Origin: Chitinimonas prasina
GTDB lineage: Bacteria; Pseudomonadota; Gammaproteobacteria; Burkholderiales; Chitinimonadaceae
Direction of reading: 5' to 3'
Length of the DNA: 64,000 nt
Assembly (NCBI RefSeq): GCF_030160395.1
Contig: NZ_BSOG01000001.1
Coordinates: 338,117-402,116 of the forward strand
Below, piece by piece: positions 29,289 through 36,731 of the stretch (positions within the stretch are counted from its first letter, which is position 1; each line of letters starts with the position of its first letter). The notes under the pieces are model-generated. The model was not told where the DNA came from, did not search any database, and saw only the letters and a program-made list of their open reading frames with translations. A program made the translations under genes and the position numbers.

Positions 29289-29876
29289 ATGGAACACAAG
29301 CTTCCCGAACTGCCCTATGCCATCGATGCGCTCGCACCGCACATGTCCAAAGAGACGCTGGAGTACCACTACGGCAAGCATCACCAGACCTATATCACCA
29401 ATCTGAACAACCTCATCAAGGGCACCGAGCACGAGAATGCCACCCTGGAAGAGATTGTGAAGAAGGCACCGGCCGGTGGTCTGTTCAACAACGCCGCCCA
29501 GGTTTGGAACCACACCTTCTTCTGGCTTGGCTTCAAGCCCAATGCAGGCGACGCACGCCAACCCGCCGGCAAGCTGGCCGATGCCATCAATGCCAAGTGG
29601 GGTTCGCTGGACGAGTTCAAGAAGGCCTTCAACACCGCCGCAGCCGGCAACTTCGGCTCGGGCTGGACCTGGCTGGTCAAGAAGGCTGACGGCAGCCTGG
29701 ACATTGTCAACACCTCCGCCGCCGCCACTCCGCTGACCACGGCAGACACCGCCCTGCTGACCGCCGATGTATGGGAACACGCCTACTACATCGACTATCG
29801 CAACAGCCGCCCCAACTACCTGGAAGCCTTCTGGAAGCTGGTGGACTGGGACGTCGTGGCCGCCCGCCTGGGTTGA
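29289..29876 (+). CDS. sodB: Superoxide dismutase, iron type
   Basis: Cytosolic superoxide dismutase (195 residues). Metal ligands are His27 (YHYGKHH), His76 (VWNHTFFW), Asp161 and His165 ([13 protein letters not shown]). [10 protein letters not shown] and [10 protein letters not shown] point to the Fe (SodB) subfamily rather than Mn. The ATG at 29289 follows GGAG at 7 bases; upstream in-frame codons are leader. A promoter and a terminator frame it as a single-gene unit. Confidence 0.96.
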   Translation: MEHKLPELPYAIDALAPHMSKETLEYHYGKHHQTYITNLNNLIKGTEHENATLEEIVKKAPAGGLFNNAAQVWNHTFFWLGFKPNAGDARQPAGKLADAINAKWGSLDEFKKAFNTAAAGNFGSGWTWLVKKADGSLDIVNTSAAATPLTTADTALLTADVWEHAYYIDYRNSRPNYLEAFWKLVDWDVVAARLG

Positions 29877-29915
29877 TCGCCCGCGTATAGGTCAGCTGCC
29901 TGACCACGCCACAGC

Positions 29916-29942
29916 AATGGCCCGGACACCCTCCGGGCCATT
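29916..29942 (+). terminator. Terminator of sodB
   Basis: AATGGCCCGGA (29916-29926) pairs with 29932-29942 across a 5-nt loop and is followed by TGTCTTTCC. Confidence 0.85.
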
Positions 29943-29952
29943 TGTCTTTCCA

Positions 29953-30931
29953 TCAGCCTGCATGCGCGGTAAGGGGCAGGGGAAAGTAGAAAACAGCCCC
30001 CTCCCCCTCTCGGCCCACACCTCGCCGCCATGGCGGGACACGATACGCTTCACATTCTCCAAGCCTACGCCTGTACCGGGGAACTCCTGCTCGCCATGCA
30101 AGCGCTGGAATACGCCAAACAAAATGTCGTACTACGCCATATTGAAGCCGGCACCATTGTCCCTGACCGAATACACCGCCAGCGCCCCGTCCTGCCTGCC
30201 ACTCACTTCTATCACCTGGCGTGGGCGTCCACGCGAGTACTTGAGTGCATTCGACAGCTGATTGACCCAGACCTGCTTGAGCATCACCGGGTCGCCCAGG
30301 GCGGGCGGCAGGCTGGCCATCAGGTACACCACCTCATGGTCCCGGTTGTCGTATTGCAGTTCCAGCCAGACACCATGGGCTAGCTGGGTCATATCCACCT
30401 GCCGTACCCGCAGAGGCACCTTGCCCACCCTGGAAAGCCCCATTAGGCTGATGATCAGCCCGTCCATCTTCATGCTGCCTTCACGGATCACCGGCAGCAG
30501 CCGCAAAGCCGCCGCATCCAGGCCGCCACCCAGATGGCGTAGATGTAATTGATGCGTGAAATCAGCGCGACCGAGCCATATGGCTTGCACAAGAAGTGCG
30601 TGGCGCCGCACTCCAGATTACGGGTGATATCGTCCCAGCTCACCAGCGACGTCATCATGATCACCGGTATGTCGTGCAGCGCCCGGCCCTTCTTGATGGT
30701 GTCGCAGAGCTGGTAGCCATCCATCTCGGGCATGACGACATCGGTAATGACCATTGTCGGCAGGGTTTCCCGCAACACCGCCAGCGCCGCGCAGCCGTTC
30801 TTGGCCATCAATACGGTGAACTGCTCCACCTCCACCTCCAGCACCATGCGCAACTGCGCTGCCTGGTTAGGGCTGTCCTCTACCACCAGTGTGGTGATCG
30901 CCGACCTGTCGCAGGAAGAAGACGCGTCCAT
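29953..30931 (-). pseudogene. Broken receiver-histidine kinase gene
   Basis: The start encodes an intact receiver domain (MDASSSCDRSAITTLVVEDS; TDVVMPEMDGYQL with the phospho-acceptor Asp; MMTSLVSW; KPYGS), likely from the ATG at 30931. The frame stops at 30488. From about 30520 another frame carries the tail of a HisKA region (REGSMKMDGLIISLMGLSRV) and HATPase boxes (VNQLSNALKYSRG, VRDNGAGFNMA), so most of HisKA is deleted. A TAG near 30126 interrupts the kinase before [10 protein letters not shown] and [13 protein letters not shown], and a frameshift near 30000 precedes GAVFYFPLP. The kinase cannot be made; a short receiver protein might still be. Confidence 0.8.
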
Positions 30932-31003
30932 GCATTGCTCCAGGAAGGATTGCCCCCGCCAGCACAGCACACCGAATTCCGTTGCAGCGATTACTCACTC
31001 CAC

Positions 31004-31360
31004 CTAGCCTTGCTTGTCGCGCAGCACCGCATGCTGGGTGGCAGCGACGGCATCTATCAAGGCCGCGGCCTGCGCAGACGTGATCGGCTGCTCGCACTGC
31101 CGCACCGACATGACTAGGCGTTCAAGCTGCCTGCTCTGTGCTGCGATTTCCGGACGGTCCACTACCTGGGCAGCACCTTTCAGCCCATGCGCTTCGCGAA
31201 ACAGCCGTTCCAGCGCACGCACCTGGTTATCCCCCGATGCCGCAGGCTCCAGCCACGCCAATAACGGTGTCATGGCATCGATATGGCCTTGGGCCTCACG
31301 CCAGAATGTCGCCAGCAGGCGCTCCTGAAATTCCGTGGTATTGCCATGCAGGTCCATCAT
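31004..31360 (-). CDS. HPt (histidine phosphotransfer) domain protein, possibly a remnant
   Basis: A 118-residue protein with an HPt/CheA-N-terminal-like domain: MMDLHGNTTEFQERLLATFW, REAQGHIDAMTPLLAWLE and the phosphorylatable His in LFREAHGLKGAAQVVDR. It ends after VAATQHAVLRDKQG, where CheA-like kinases would continue, so it may be a truncated kinase or a stand-alone HPt. It lies just before the broken receiver-kinase gene on the same strand. Since the partner is dead, function is doubtful. Confidence 0.6.
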   Translation of the reverse strand: MMDLHGNTTEFQERLLATFWREAQGHIDAMTPLLAWLEPAASGDNQVRALERLFREAHGLKGAAQVVDRPEIAAQSRQLERLVMSVRQCEQPITSAQAAALIDAVAATQHAVLRDKQG

Positions 31361-31476
31361 GCGGCCGCCCGAGACAGATGGCGTGGGGTAAACCCGCTGG
31401 CGAGATGGCAGATGGGGCAAGGTAGGCCTGGCATAGGATTGCCAGCAAGCGCCCTTGCAGCGGCTAGGTCATTCAT
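31357..31476 (-). CDS. Possible 39-residue ORF with CPIC motif upstream of HPt
   Basis: The ORF MNDLAAARALAGNPMPGLPC, continuing with PICHLASG, has a strong GAGGAGG ribosome site 4-5 bases before its ATG. Its TGA overlaps the ATG of the HPt gene, so it could be a leader peptide coupled to HPt or the original N-terminus of that gene after a frameshift. No homology is recognised. Confidence 0.35.
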   Translation of the reverse strand: MNDLAAARALAGNPMPGLPCPICHLASGFTPRHLSRAAA

Positions 31477-32926
31477 GTGTCCTCCTCGTGCCCATGACAA
31501 GGGCACCAGCTTTGCAGCATCGTGTGCTACTTATGACTATGTTATATGGTTTGTTCTATTCGGTTTTTAGCGGTCCAGGCCCCTGATGTAAAGCGGACCT
31601 ATTACCAGCAGCGATGCGTCACGCCACGCACAGTACGGTAGCCGACATAGCTTGGGCGGCTAAGTAGCGGGCTGAACAGCCATCGGGCAAGGCTTGAGAT
31701 GAGCATGCAGGAAAAGAACGAAGGCGGAAAAACTCGATACAGGCATCAGTACACCTGTTGCCACAGCAGGCAGCCCCAGCGCAACCGCGCCAGCCAAACT
31801 GCCCTAACAAAGCCAGTTGCTCCCGCATCACCCTTATGATGCAGGCAGCGCCTCGGTGAATGCCCTACTCAGCAGGCCACAAACCGAGCCCGATAGCGGC
31901 GACAGCCGACAACTCAGGCAGCCATGCGCCAATCAGGCTGCGGCTGCGCATTGCCCAGGCCCAGATCCTGCGCACGTTCCAGCACGGCGCCTTCGCGGCG
32001 CCCAAGCCGGGCAGCGATATCACGCAGTTCAAGGTTTTCACGGAAACCCGCCAACAGGATTTCATCTTCCAAGCTACTCCAGCGCTTCGCGTTTTGCATG
32101 CCCTGCCCTTAATAAAAAGCGGTTGATGTATCCAGACACCAGATTAGGTGGAATGCTCTACTGCGTGTTGTGAAGTATTGCCAGTTATCTTCCGTTTATG
32201 AACTAGTAACTCTGATTGTCGCAAAACCAGCCACACCCGATGTAATAACCATGCCTACCCTGATGCCAGCGATAAAACATCGGCGCCACTCCGCAATATT
32301 CAGTACTCGAACATGGTCGTATTACGCTTGCCTAGTATTACCTTACACCAACCCCATGCCGACAGCATAGTACATACGCATGAAATCACCACCAGTCACT
32401 GCCTCTCAGCAGCACACTGCAAAAAAGTACTGATGACTCAAGGCCATGCAGATGCCCCATGTCCCGGCAATTTCAACACAGTTGCATCGACCCTGCGCCG
32501 AAAAAACAATGGCACGCTAGCAGCCGTGGCAATGTCATCGGCCGCACCCATGAATAATTATTTTCTAATGCTAATAACTTAGCTGAGCACGACGAGGCAA
32601 GGTAGTGCCTAGGCCACTATCATGGCGCCAGGATGCGTAGTCCGCCGACGCACATGGTCGCCCACGCCGATTGGCACCGGTCACGTGAATAGCTATCTGC
32701 AAAAGTAGCGTGTTTTGTTGAAGAGCCTGTTCACGCTCTAAGGCCTGGTGTAGCGTCAAAGCCTTATTCAAAGCAGTCGCAAGGACGCTGGCCGAGCAGT
32801 CCATAGGGAGGCAACACCGGATAGCTGGGCGTTCAATCAGGATGCCCCTGCCTTCTTCCAGCGCTGCTAGCTTTGCCCCTTACCTCAGTATGTAGTGCGA
32901 GCCCGGCTCGCCAACAGCGCTGATGC
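31477..32926. other. Low-coding, apparently eroded region
   Basis: About 1.45 kb between the HPt gene and the flavoprotein gene. Apart from a small Myb/SANT-like ORF (31914-32099) I find no convincing gene. Parts (32100-32600) are visibly AT-richer than the rest of the window. On the minus strand 32571-32880 keeps a frame with LAALEEGRGILIERP, then VLATALNKALTLHQALEREQ, which reads like the end of a signalling protein but lacks a proper beginning. No repeats, tRNA or transposase are seen. Confidence 0.6.
31914..32099 (-). CDS. Small SANT/Myb-like DNA-binding protein, putative
   Basis: A 61-residue ORF with RWSSLEDEILLAGFRENLEL and RDIAARLGRREGAVLERAQ, matching the short helix-turn-helix pattern W..EED..L...f....l..IA..lgR..gAi..R found in small bacterial proteins and in the tails of larger ones. 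A purine-rich AAGGGCAGGGC lies just before the ATG. It stands alone in an otherwise non-coding region, so it may be a genuine small gene or the surviving end of a larger one. Confidence 0.5.
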   Translation of the reverse strand: MQNAKRWSSLEDEILLAGFRENLELRDIAARLGRREGAVLERAQDLGLGNAQPQPDWRMAA

Positions 32927-33952
32927 TCAGTCTGGCAAGCCCGTCCTTACACCACGAGCTTCACGCAGGATGCGCTCGAACAGGTCCGCCACGGCAGGCA
33001 CATCGCGCACCAACCCCTGGGCCTGGCCTATCAGTTGCACGCCCTGATTGTGGTCGCCCTCCTCGATGGCCAGGCGGATGGACTCGGTCGCCGCGCCAAA
33101 CTGGGCCAACTGCTTGATGGCGGCAGGCTGGGCAAACGCTCCTGCCAGCACCTTGCTGGCCGACATGCCCATACGCCTGGCTGCCAGCATGGCGCGTGGC
33201 ACAGCCTCAAAAATGGTCAGCGCGCGGCTGGCCTTGCGGCGGGCCGTGGGGGTGTCCATCATGCGGCAGGGTATGCCATCGAATTTGGCACTATAGATCG
33301 TGTCGTTTACTGCCTTGGCAACAATCATGCCCTTGGTGGCTGCATGTACCGGGCTTTCGCGCGTTGCTGCCAGACGGGTGCCCATGGCTACTGCATCTGC
33401 CCCCAGCGCCATTGCCGCCAATAGGCCACGCCCATCGGCAAAACCGCCGGCAGCAATAATGGGCAGCTTCACCGCATCGCGTATGGCCGGTATCAGGGTC
33501 AACGAGGTCACGGCACCGCCATGTGCTGCCGCTTCATGCCCGGTCACCAGCAGGGCATCCACCCCTATCTTCTCGGCGGCGCGGGCATGCTTCTCTGTCG
33601 TCACGGTCGCCACCACCTTGCCACCGTAGCGGCGGGCGCCTTCCACTATCCAGTCGCCCTTGCCCAGCGAGAAATTGATCACCGGCACTTTCTCTTCCAG
33701 CGCCACCCTGGCATTGTCGGCGGCGCCCGGCATCAGCAGGGTGACGCCCACCCCAAATGGCTTGTCGCTGAGCGCCCGTATCCGCCGTATGGCAGCACGC
33801 GTCTCCTCCGCACTGAGCGGCCCTGTCGCCAGAATGCCCAGGCCGCCCGCGTTGCCCACTGCGGCAACCAGCTCGGGTACGGCGATATAGCTCATGCCGG
33901 GGCAGATCAGCGGTTTGTCTATGCCGAAAAGTCGGGTAATGCGGGTTTGCAT
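32927..33952 (-). CDS. Nitronate monooxygenase-family flavoprotein
   Basis: FMN-dependent TIM-barrel oxidoreductase (341 residues) of the NMO/2-nitropropane dioxygenase family. It shows PLICPGMSYIAVPELVAAVGNAGGLG, VGVTLLMPG, VDALLVTGHEAAAHGG with the conserved His, PIIAAGGFADGRG and ALGADAVAMGTRL. Homologues oxidise propionate 3-nitronate or act in lipid metabolism as FabK-like reductases; the exact substrate is unknown. Two palindromes in its upstream gap suggest repressor control. Confidence 0.88.
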   Translation of the reverse strand: MQTRITRLFGIDKPLICPGMSYIAVPELVAAVGNAGGLGILATGPLSAEETRAAIRRIRALSDKPFGVGVTLLMPGAADNARVALEEKVPVINFSLGKGDWIVEGARRYGGKVVATVTTEKHARAAEKIGVDALLVTGHEAAAHGGAVTSLTLIPAIRDAVKLPIIAAGGFADGRGLLAAMALGADAVAMGTRLAATRESPVHAATKGMIVAKAVNDTIYSAKFDGIPCRMMDTPTARRKASRALTIFEAVPRAMLAARRMGMSASKVLAGAFAQPAAIKQLAQFGAATESIRLAIEEGDHNQGVQLIGQAQGLVRDVPAVADLFERILREARGVRTGLPD

Positions 33953-33999
33953 GGCAGCCTTGCTCAGGGGACAATGTGGGTCGATTCTATCGTTTTAAA

Positions 34000-34034
34000 C
34001 AAGCGCTTGCTTGGTTTTGTAAACACTTGTTTAC
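34000..34034 (-). promoter_or_regulatory. Two operator-like palindromes upstream of the flavoprotein gene
   Basis: CAAGCGCTTG (34000-34009) is a perfect 10-base palindrome, and GTAAACA (34019-34025) mirrors TGTTTAC (34028-34034). Both contain the CTTGnTT-like half found in binding sites of TetR-family lipid regulators. They lie 48-82 bases before the gene start. Binding protein not identifiable here. Confidence 0.5.
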
Positions 34035-34105
34035 GCAGCAATAGTGCAAGCTGACTGTCATCGCCACAATCGCGGTTTACCCGCCCGGCCAGCAAGGATT
34101 TCCCC

Positions 34106-34333
34106 ATGCTTATCGTCGTTATCGGCTACCTCTACGTCGTCGGCATCGTCGGCGTTGTCGCGCTGGCCAGCGGCCACTTTGCCTCTGGCATCTTCACCCT
34201 CCTGTTCGCTGGCCTGCTGCCCACTTGGCTGTGGCTGACCATATTGCGGCGCAAACGCATCAATCACCGTGCACTGCTGCAAGAGCAGGCAGAAGCCCAG
34301 GCAGCCGCCCCACCAGCCAACAGCGAGCCCTGA
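34106..34333 (+). CDS. Small two-helix membrane protein, unknown
   Basis: A 75-residue protein with two hydrophobic helices (~2-22, LIVVIGYLYVVGIVGVVALA, and ~27-46, GIFTLLFAGLLPTWLWLTIL), then a basic LRRKRINHRALLQEQ cytoplasmic tail. AAGGA lies about 8 bases before the ATG. No family recognised. It precedes the zinc operon but a GCCTT repeat and the Zur site separate them. Confidence 0.65.
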   Translation: MLIVVIGYLYVVGIVGVVALASGHFASGIFTLLFAGLLPTWLWLTILRRKRINHRALLQEQAEAQAAAPPANSEP

Positions 34334-34345
34334 GCCCGGGCGGCG

Positions 34346-34375
34346 GCCCTGCCCTGCCTTGCCTTGCCTTGCCTT
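34346..34375 (+). repeat. Short pentanucleotide tandem repeat upstream of zur
   Basis: Two GCCCT units (34346-34355) are followed by four exact GCCTT units (34356-34375). The last units run into the presumed -35 region of zur. With few copies it is unlikely to be strongly phase variable. Confidence 0.7.
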
Positions 34376-34390
34376 GCCGCCAAAGACGTT

Positions 34391-34402
34391 ATGTTATAAC
34401 AT
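34391..34402 (+). promoter_or_regulatory. Zur-type operator overlapping the zur promoter/start
   Basis: ATGTTATAACAT is a perfect 12-base palindrome matching the core of proteobacterial Zur boxes (GTTATGTTATAACATAAC-like). It starts 19 bases before the zur ATG. TATAAC within it could be the -10, so bound Zur would block the operon: autoregulation is inferred. Confidence 0.75.
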
Positions 34403-34409
34403 CTAATGC

Positions 34410-34883
34410 ATGAAGCATGCGCATACCCATGATCTTGAGCACGACCTGCTCGCCGCCGCACAGTGGTGCGCCAAGCGCGGCGAGAAGCTGACCGACCAGC
34501 GTCGAGAGGTGCTGGCCTTGCTGCTGTCGGCACAGGGTTCGATGAAAGCCTACGACCTGCTGGCCGAGATACAGAAGCAGCGCCCCACGGCCGCACCGCC
34601 CACGGTTTACCGCGCGCTAGATTTTCTGGTGACTGCCGGTCTGGCGCACAAGCTGGAATCCAAGAACGCCTTCGTCGCCTGCTGCGATTTTGAGCACCCG
34701 CACCACGGCCTGATGCTGATCTGCGATCGCTGCCACAAGGTGACCGAGCTAAGCGACGAGCGCCTGGCGGCCCGGCTGGCAGAAGACGCCGCCGGCCACG
34801 GCTTTAGTGTGGCCGCCCAGGACATAGAAGTGCGTGGCCTCTGCCGCAACTGCCGCGATGGCGACACCAAGGGGGCAGCATGA
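34410..34883 (+). CDS. zur: Zinc uptake regulator Zur (Fur family)
   Basis: Zinc-sensing repressor of 157 residues. An N-terminal winged helix (KLTDQRREVLALLLSAQGSMKAYDLL, PPTVYRALDFLVTAGL) precedes a metal-binding domain with HPHHGLMLICDRCHKV and a second CxxC (GLCRNCRDG) forming the structural zinc site. It heads the znu genes. No ribosome site precedes the ATG and the operator ends 7 bases upstream, so the mRNA may be almost leaderless. Confidence 0.93.
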   Translation: MKHAHTHDLEHDLLAAAQWCAKRGEKLTDQRREVLALLLSAQGSMKAYDLLAEIQKQRPTAAPPTVYRALDFLVTAGLAHKLESKNAFVACCDFEHPHHGLMLICDRCHKVTELSDERLAARLAEDAAGHGFSVAAQDIEVRGLCRNCRDGDTKGAA

Positions 34884-34996
34884 AGCGCGCCAGCCGAATG
34901 ATTGCGCTGTCAGCCTGGCAGCGCGTGCTGCTGGTGATGCCTGCGGTAGTGCTGCTGTGGGCAGCCGTCTGGTGGGCTACTGGGGGGCAGGCATGA
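34880..34996 (+). CDS. 38-residue membrane ORF between zur and znuC
   Basis: ATG at 34880 overlaps the zur stop (ATGA) and its own TGA overlaps the znuC ATG (34993-34995). It encodes MKRASRMIALSAWQRVLLVM followed by PAVVLLWAAVWWATGGQA: a basic amphipathic start and one hydrophobic helix with several Trp residues. Both overlaps place it precisely in the zinc operon. It might assist the Znu transporter as a small accessory peptide or simply maintain translational coupling. No family recognised. Confidence 0.6.
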   Translation: MKRASRMIALSAWQRVLLVMPAVVLLWAAVWWATGGQA

Positions 34997-35826
34997 GCCA
35001 CCACCACGATCACCGGCATGATCACGCCCACCACCCAGCCGGCGCCATCCGGCTCAGCAATCTGACACTGACCTACCACCGCCACCCGGTCGTGCACCAT
35101 GTATCCGGCAGCTTTGCCCAAGGCGAGCTGACAGCCATCGTCGGCCCCAATGGTGCCGGCAAGAGCACCTTGCTCAAGGCCATGATGGGCTTGATGAAGC
35201 CCAACCACGGCAAGGTGGAACGCCATGGCCTAGCCCCACGCGAGATTGCCTATCTACCGCAGCAGGCCGCCATAGACAGGGACTTTCCGCTCTCGGTGCA
35301 GGATGCCGTCCTGCTGGGCGATTGGCGCAACTCCGGCTGGTTTGGCCGCATCAGCCGGTCCGCTCGGCAGCGGGCAGATGCCGCACTGGAGCGGGTGGGC
35401 ATGGCCGGCTTTGGCGGGCGTCCGGTCGATGAGCTGTCTGCCGGCCAGTTCCAGCGGGTGCTGTTCGCCCGCCTGCTGCTGCAGGATGCCCAGCTGATCC
35501 TGCTGGATGAGCCATTTACCGCGCTGGACGCCAAGACCACCGCCGACCTGCTGGCGGTGATCGCCGGATGGCGCCGCGAAGGGCGTACCGTGGTGGCAGT
35601 GCTGCACGACTACGAGCAGGTTCGCAGCCATTTTCCGCAGACCCTGCTGCTGGCCAAGGAATGCATAGCCTGGGGGCCAACCACCGAGGTACTCACTCCG
35701 GCCAACCTGGCGCGCGCCAACGGCATGCCGCAAAACTGGGACGACGATGCACCGGTGTGCCATCGCGACGATACCGGCGCGCCAACCACACCGCCCGCGC
35801 ACGACCACACCCTGCATAGCCACTGA
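34993..35826 (+). CDS. znuC: Zinc ABC transporter ATP-binding protein, ZnuC-like
   Basis: ATPase of the high-affinity zinc importer (277 residues). Walker A GPNGAGKST, signature LSAGQFQR, Walker B LILLDEPFTALD and switch His VLHDYEQV are intact. Unusually it has a His-rich N-terminus (MSHHHDHRHDHAHH) and a His-rich end (PAHDHTLHSH), which could bind zinc in the cytoplasm. The start at 34993 overlaps the preceding small ORF; the longer frame is not needed. znuB follows 8 bases later. Confidence 0.92.
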   Translation: MSHHHDHRHDHAHHPAGAIRLSNLTLTYHRHPVVHHVSGSFAQGELTAIVGPNGAGKSTLLKAMMGLMKPNHGKVERHGLAPREIAYLPQQAAIDRDFPLSVQDAVLLGDWRNSGWFGRISRSARQRADAALERVGMAGFGGRPVDELSAGQFQRVLFARLLLQDAQLILLDEPFTALDAKTTADLLAVIAGWRREGRTVVAVLHDYEQVRSHFPQTLLLAKECIAWGPTTEVLTPANLARANGMPQNWDDDAPVCHRDDTGAPTTPPAHDHTLHSH

Positions 35827-35834
35827 TTGCTGCC

Positions 35835-36707
35835 ATGACGCCTTACGAAATCCTTTGGCAGCCCTTTGCCGACTTTGCCTTCATGCGCCATGCCCTGGTG
35901 GGCTGCCTGGCGCTGGCGCTGGGCTGCGCGCCCATAGGCCTGTTCCTGGTACTGCGGCGCATGAGCCTGATGGGTGATGCCATGAGCCACGCCATCCTGC
36001 CCGGTGCCGCCATTGCCTTTATCGCCTATGGCCTGTCGCTCACCGCCATGAGCATAGGTGGCCTGATTGCCGGCCTGGTGGTCGTGCTGGCCGCCGGCAT
36101 GGTGACGCGCGCCACCCAGCTCAAGGAGGACGCCAATTTCGCCGCCTTCTATCTGGTCTCGCTAGCCAGCGGGGTGTTGCTGGTATCCAAGTGGGGCAGT
36201 AACGTCGATCTCATGCACATCCTGTTCGGCACCGTGCTGGCCGTCGACGCTGCCGCACTGGTCTTTCTTGCCGCCGTTGCCACCACCACCCTGGTGGTAC
36301 TGGCCCTGTTCTACCGCGCCCTGGTGGTGGAGAGCTTCGACCCTGAGTTCCTGCAGAGCATGGGCGGGCGTGGTGCCTGGGCGCACTTTGCCTTCCTGAT
36401 ACTGGTGGTGCTGAACTTGGTGGCCGGCTTCCAGGCCCTGGGTACCCTGATGGCCGTAGGCCTGATGATGCTGCCCGCCGCCAGCGCCCGCCTGTGGGCC
36501 AAGGAGTTGCCCGCCATGCTGTGCGTGGCCCTGGGCATCGCCCTGGTGTCGGGCTATGTCGGCCTGCTGATTTCCTACCATGGTGACCTGCCTTCCGGGC
36601 CCAGCATCATCCTTACCGCCGGCCTGGCCTACTTTGGCTCACTGGCGCTAGGCCGCCGTGGCGGCCTGCTGTGGCGCTGGCTCGGGCATGAGCACCTGGA
36701 AGCCTGA
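35835..36707 (+). CDS. znuB: Zinc ABC transporter permease, ZnuB-like
   Basis: Inner-membrane permease (290 residues, ABC-3 family) with about eight hydrophobic helices. Characteristic segments are CAPIGLFLVLRRMSLMGDAMSHAILPGAAIAF near the start (core RRMSLMGDAMSHAILPG), GVLLVSKWGSN, LNLVAGFQALGTLMAVGLMMLPAASARLW (core GTLMAVGLMMLPAA) and GLLISYHGDLPSGPSI. The last motif matches metal-chelate permeases. It lies between znuC and znuA in one operon. Confidence 0.93.
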   Translation: MTPYEILWQPFADFAFMRHALVGCLALALGCAPIGLFLVLRRMSLMGDAMSHAILPGAAIAFIAYGLSLTAMSIGGLIAGLVVVLAAGMVTRATQLKEDANFAAFYLVSLASGVLLVSKWGSNVDLMHILFGTVLAVDAAALVFLAAVATTTLVVLALFYRALVVESFDPEFLQSMGGRGAWAHFAFLILVVLNLVAGFQALGTLMAVGLMMLPAASARLWAKELPAMLCVALGIALVSGYVGLLISYHGDLPSGPSIILTAGLAYFGSLALGRRGGLLWRWLGHEHLEA

Positions 36708-36731
36708 TCTACCTACCGCTGGAGCCACCCC

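Noticed and set aside
31619-31831. A 70-codon minus-strand Cys-rich frame in the eroded region
   Set aside because: No ribosome site, no domain, and irregular composition; likely chance.
34346-34375. GCCTT repeat as a phase-variation switch for zur
   Set aside because: Only four exact copies, and changes would lie upstream of the final -35-like unit without altering promoter spacing.
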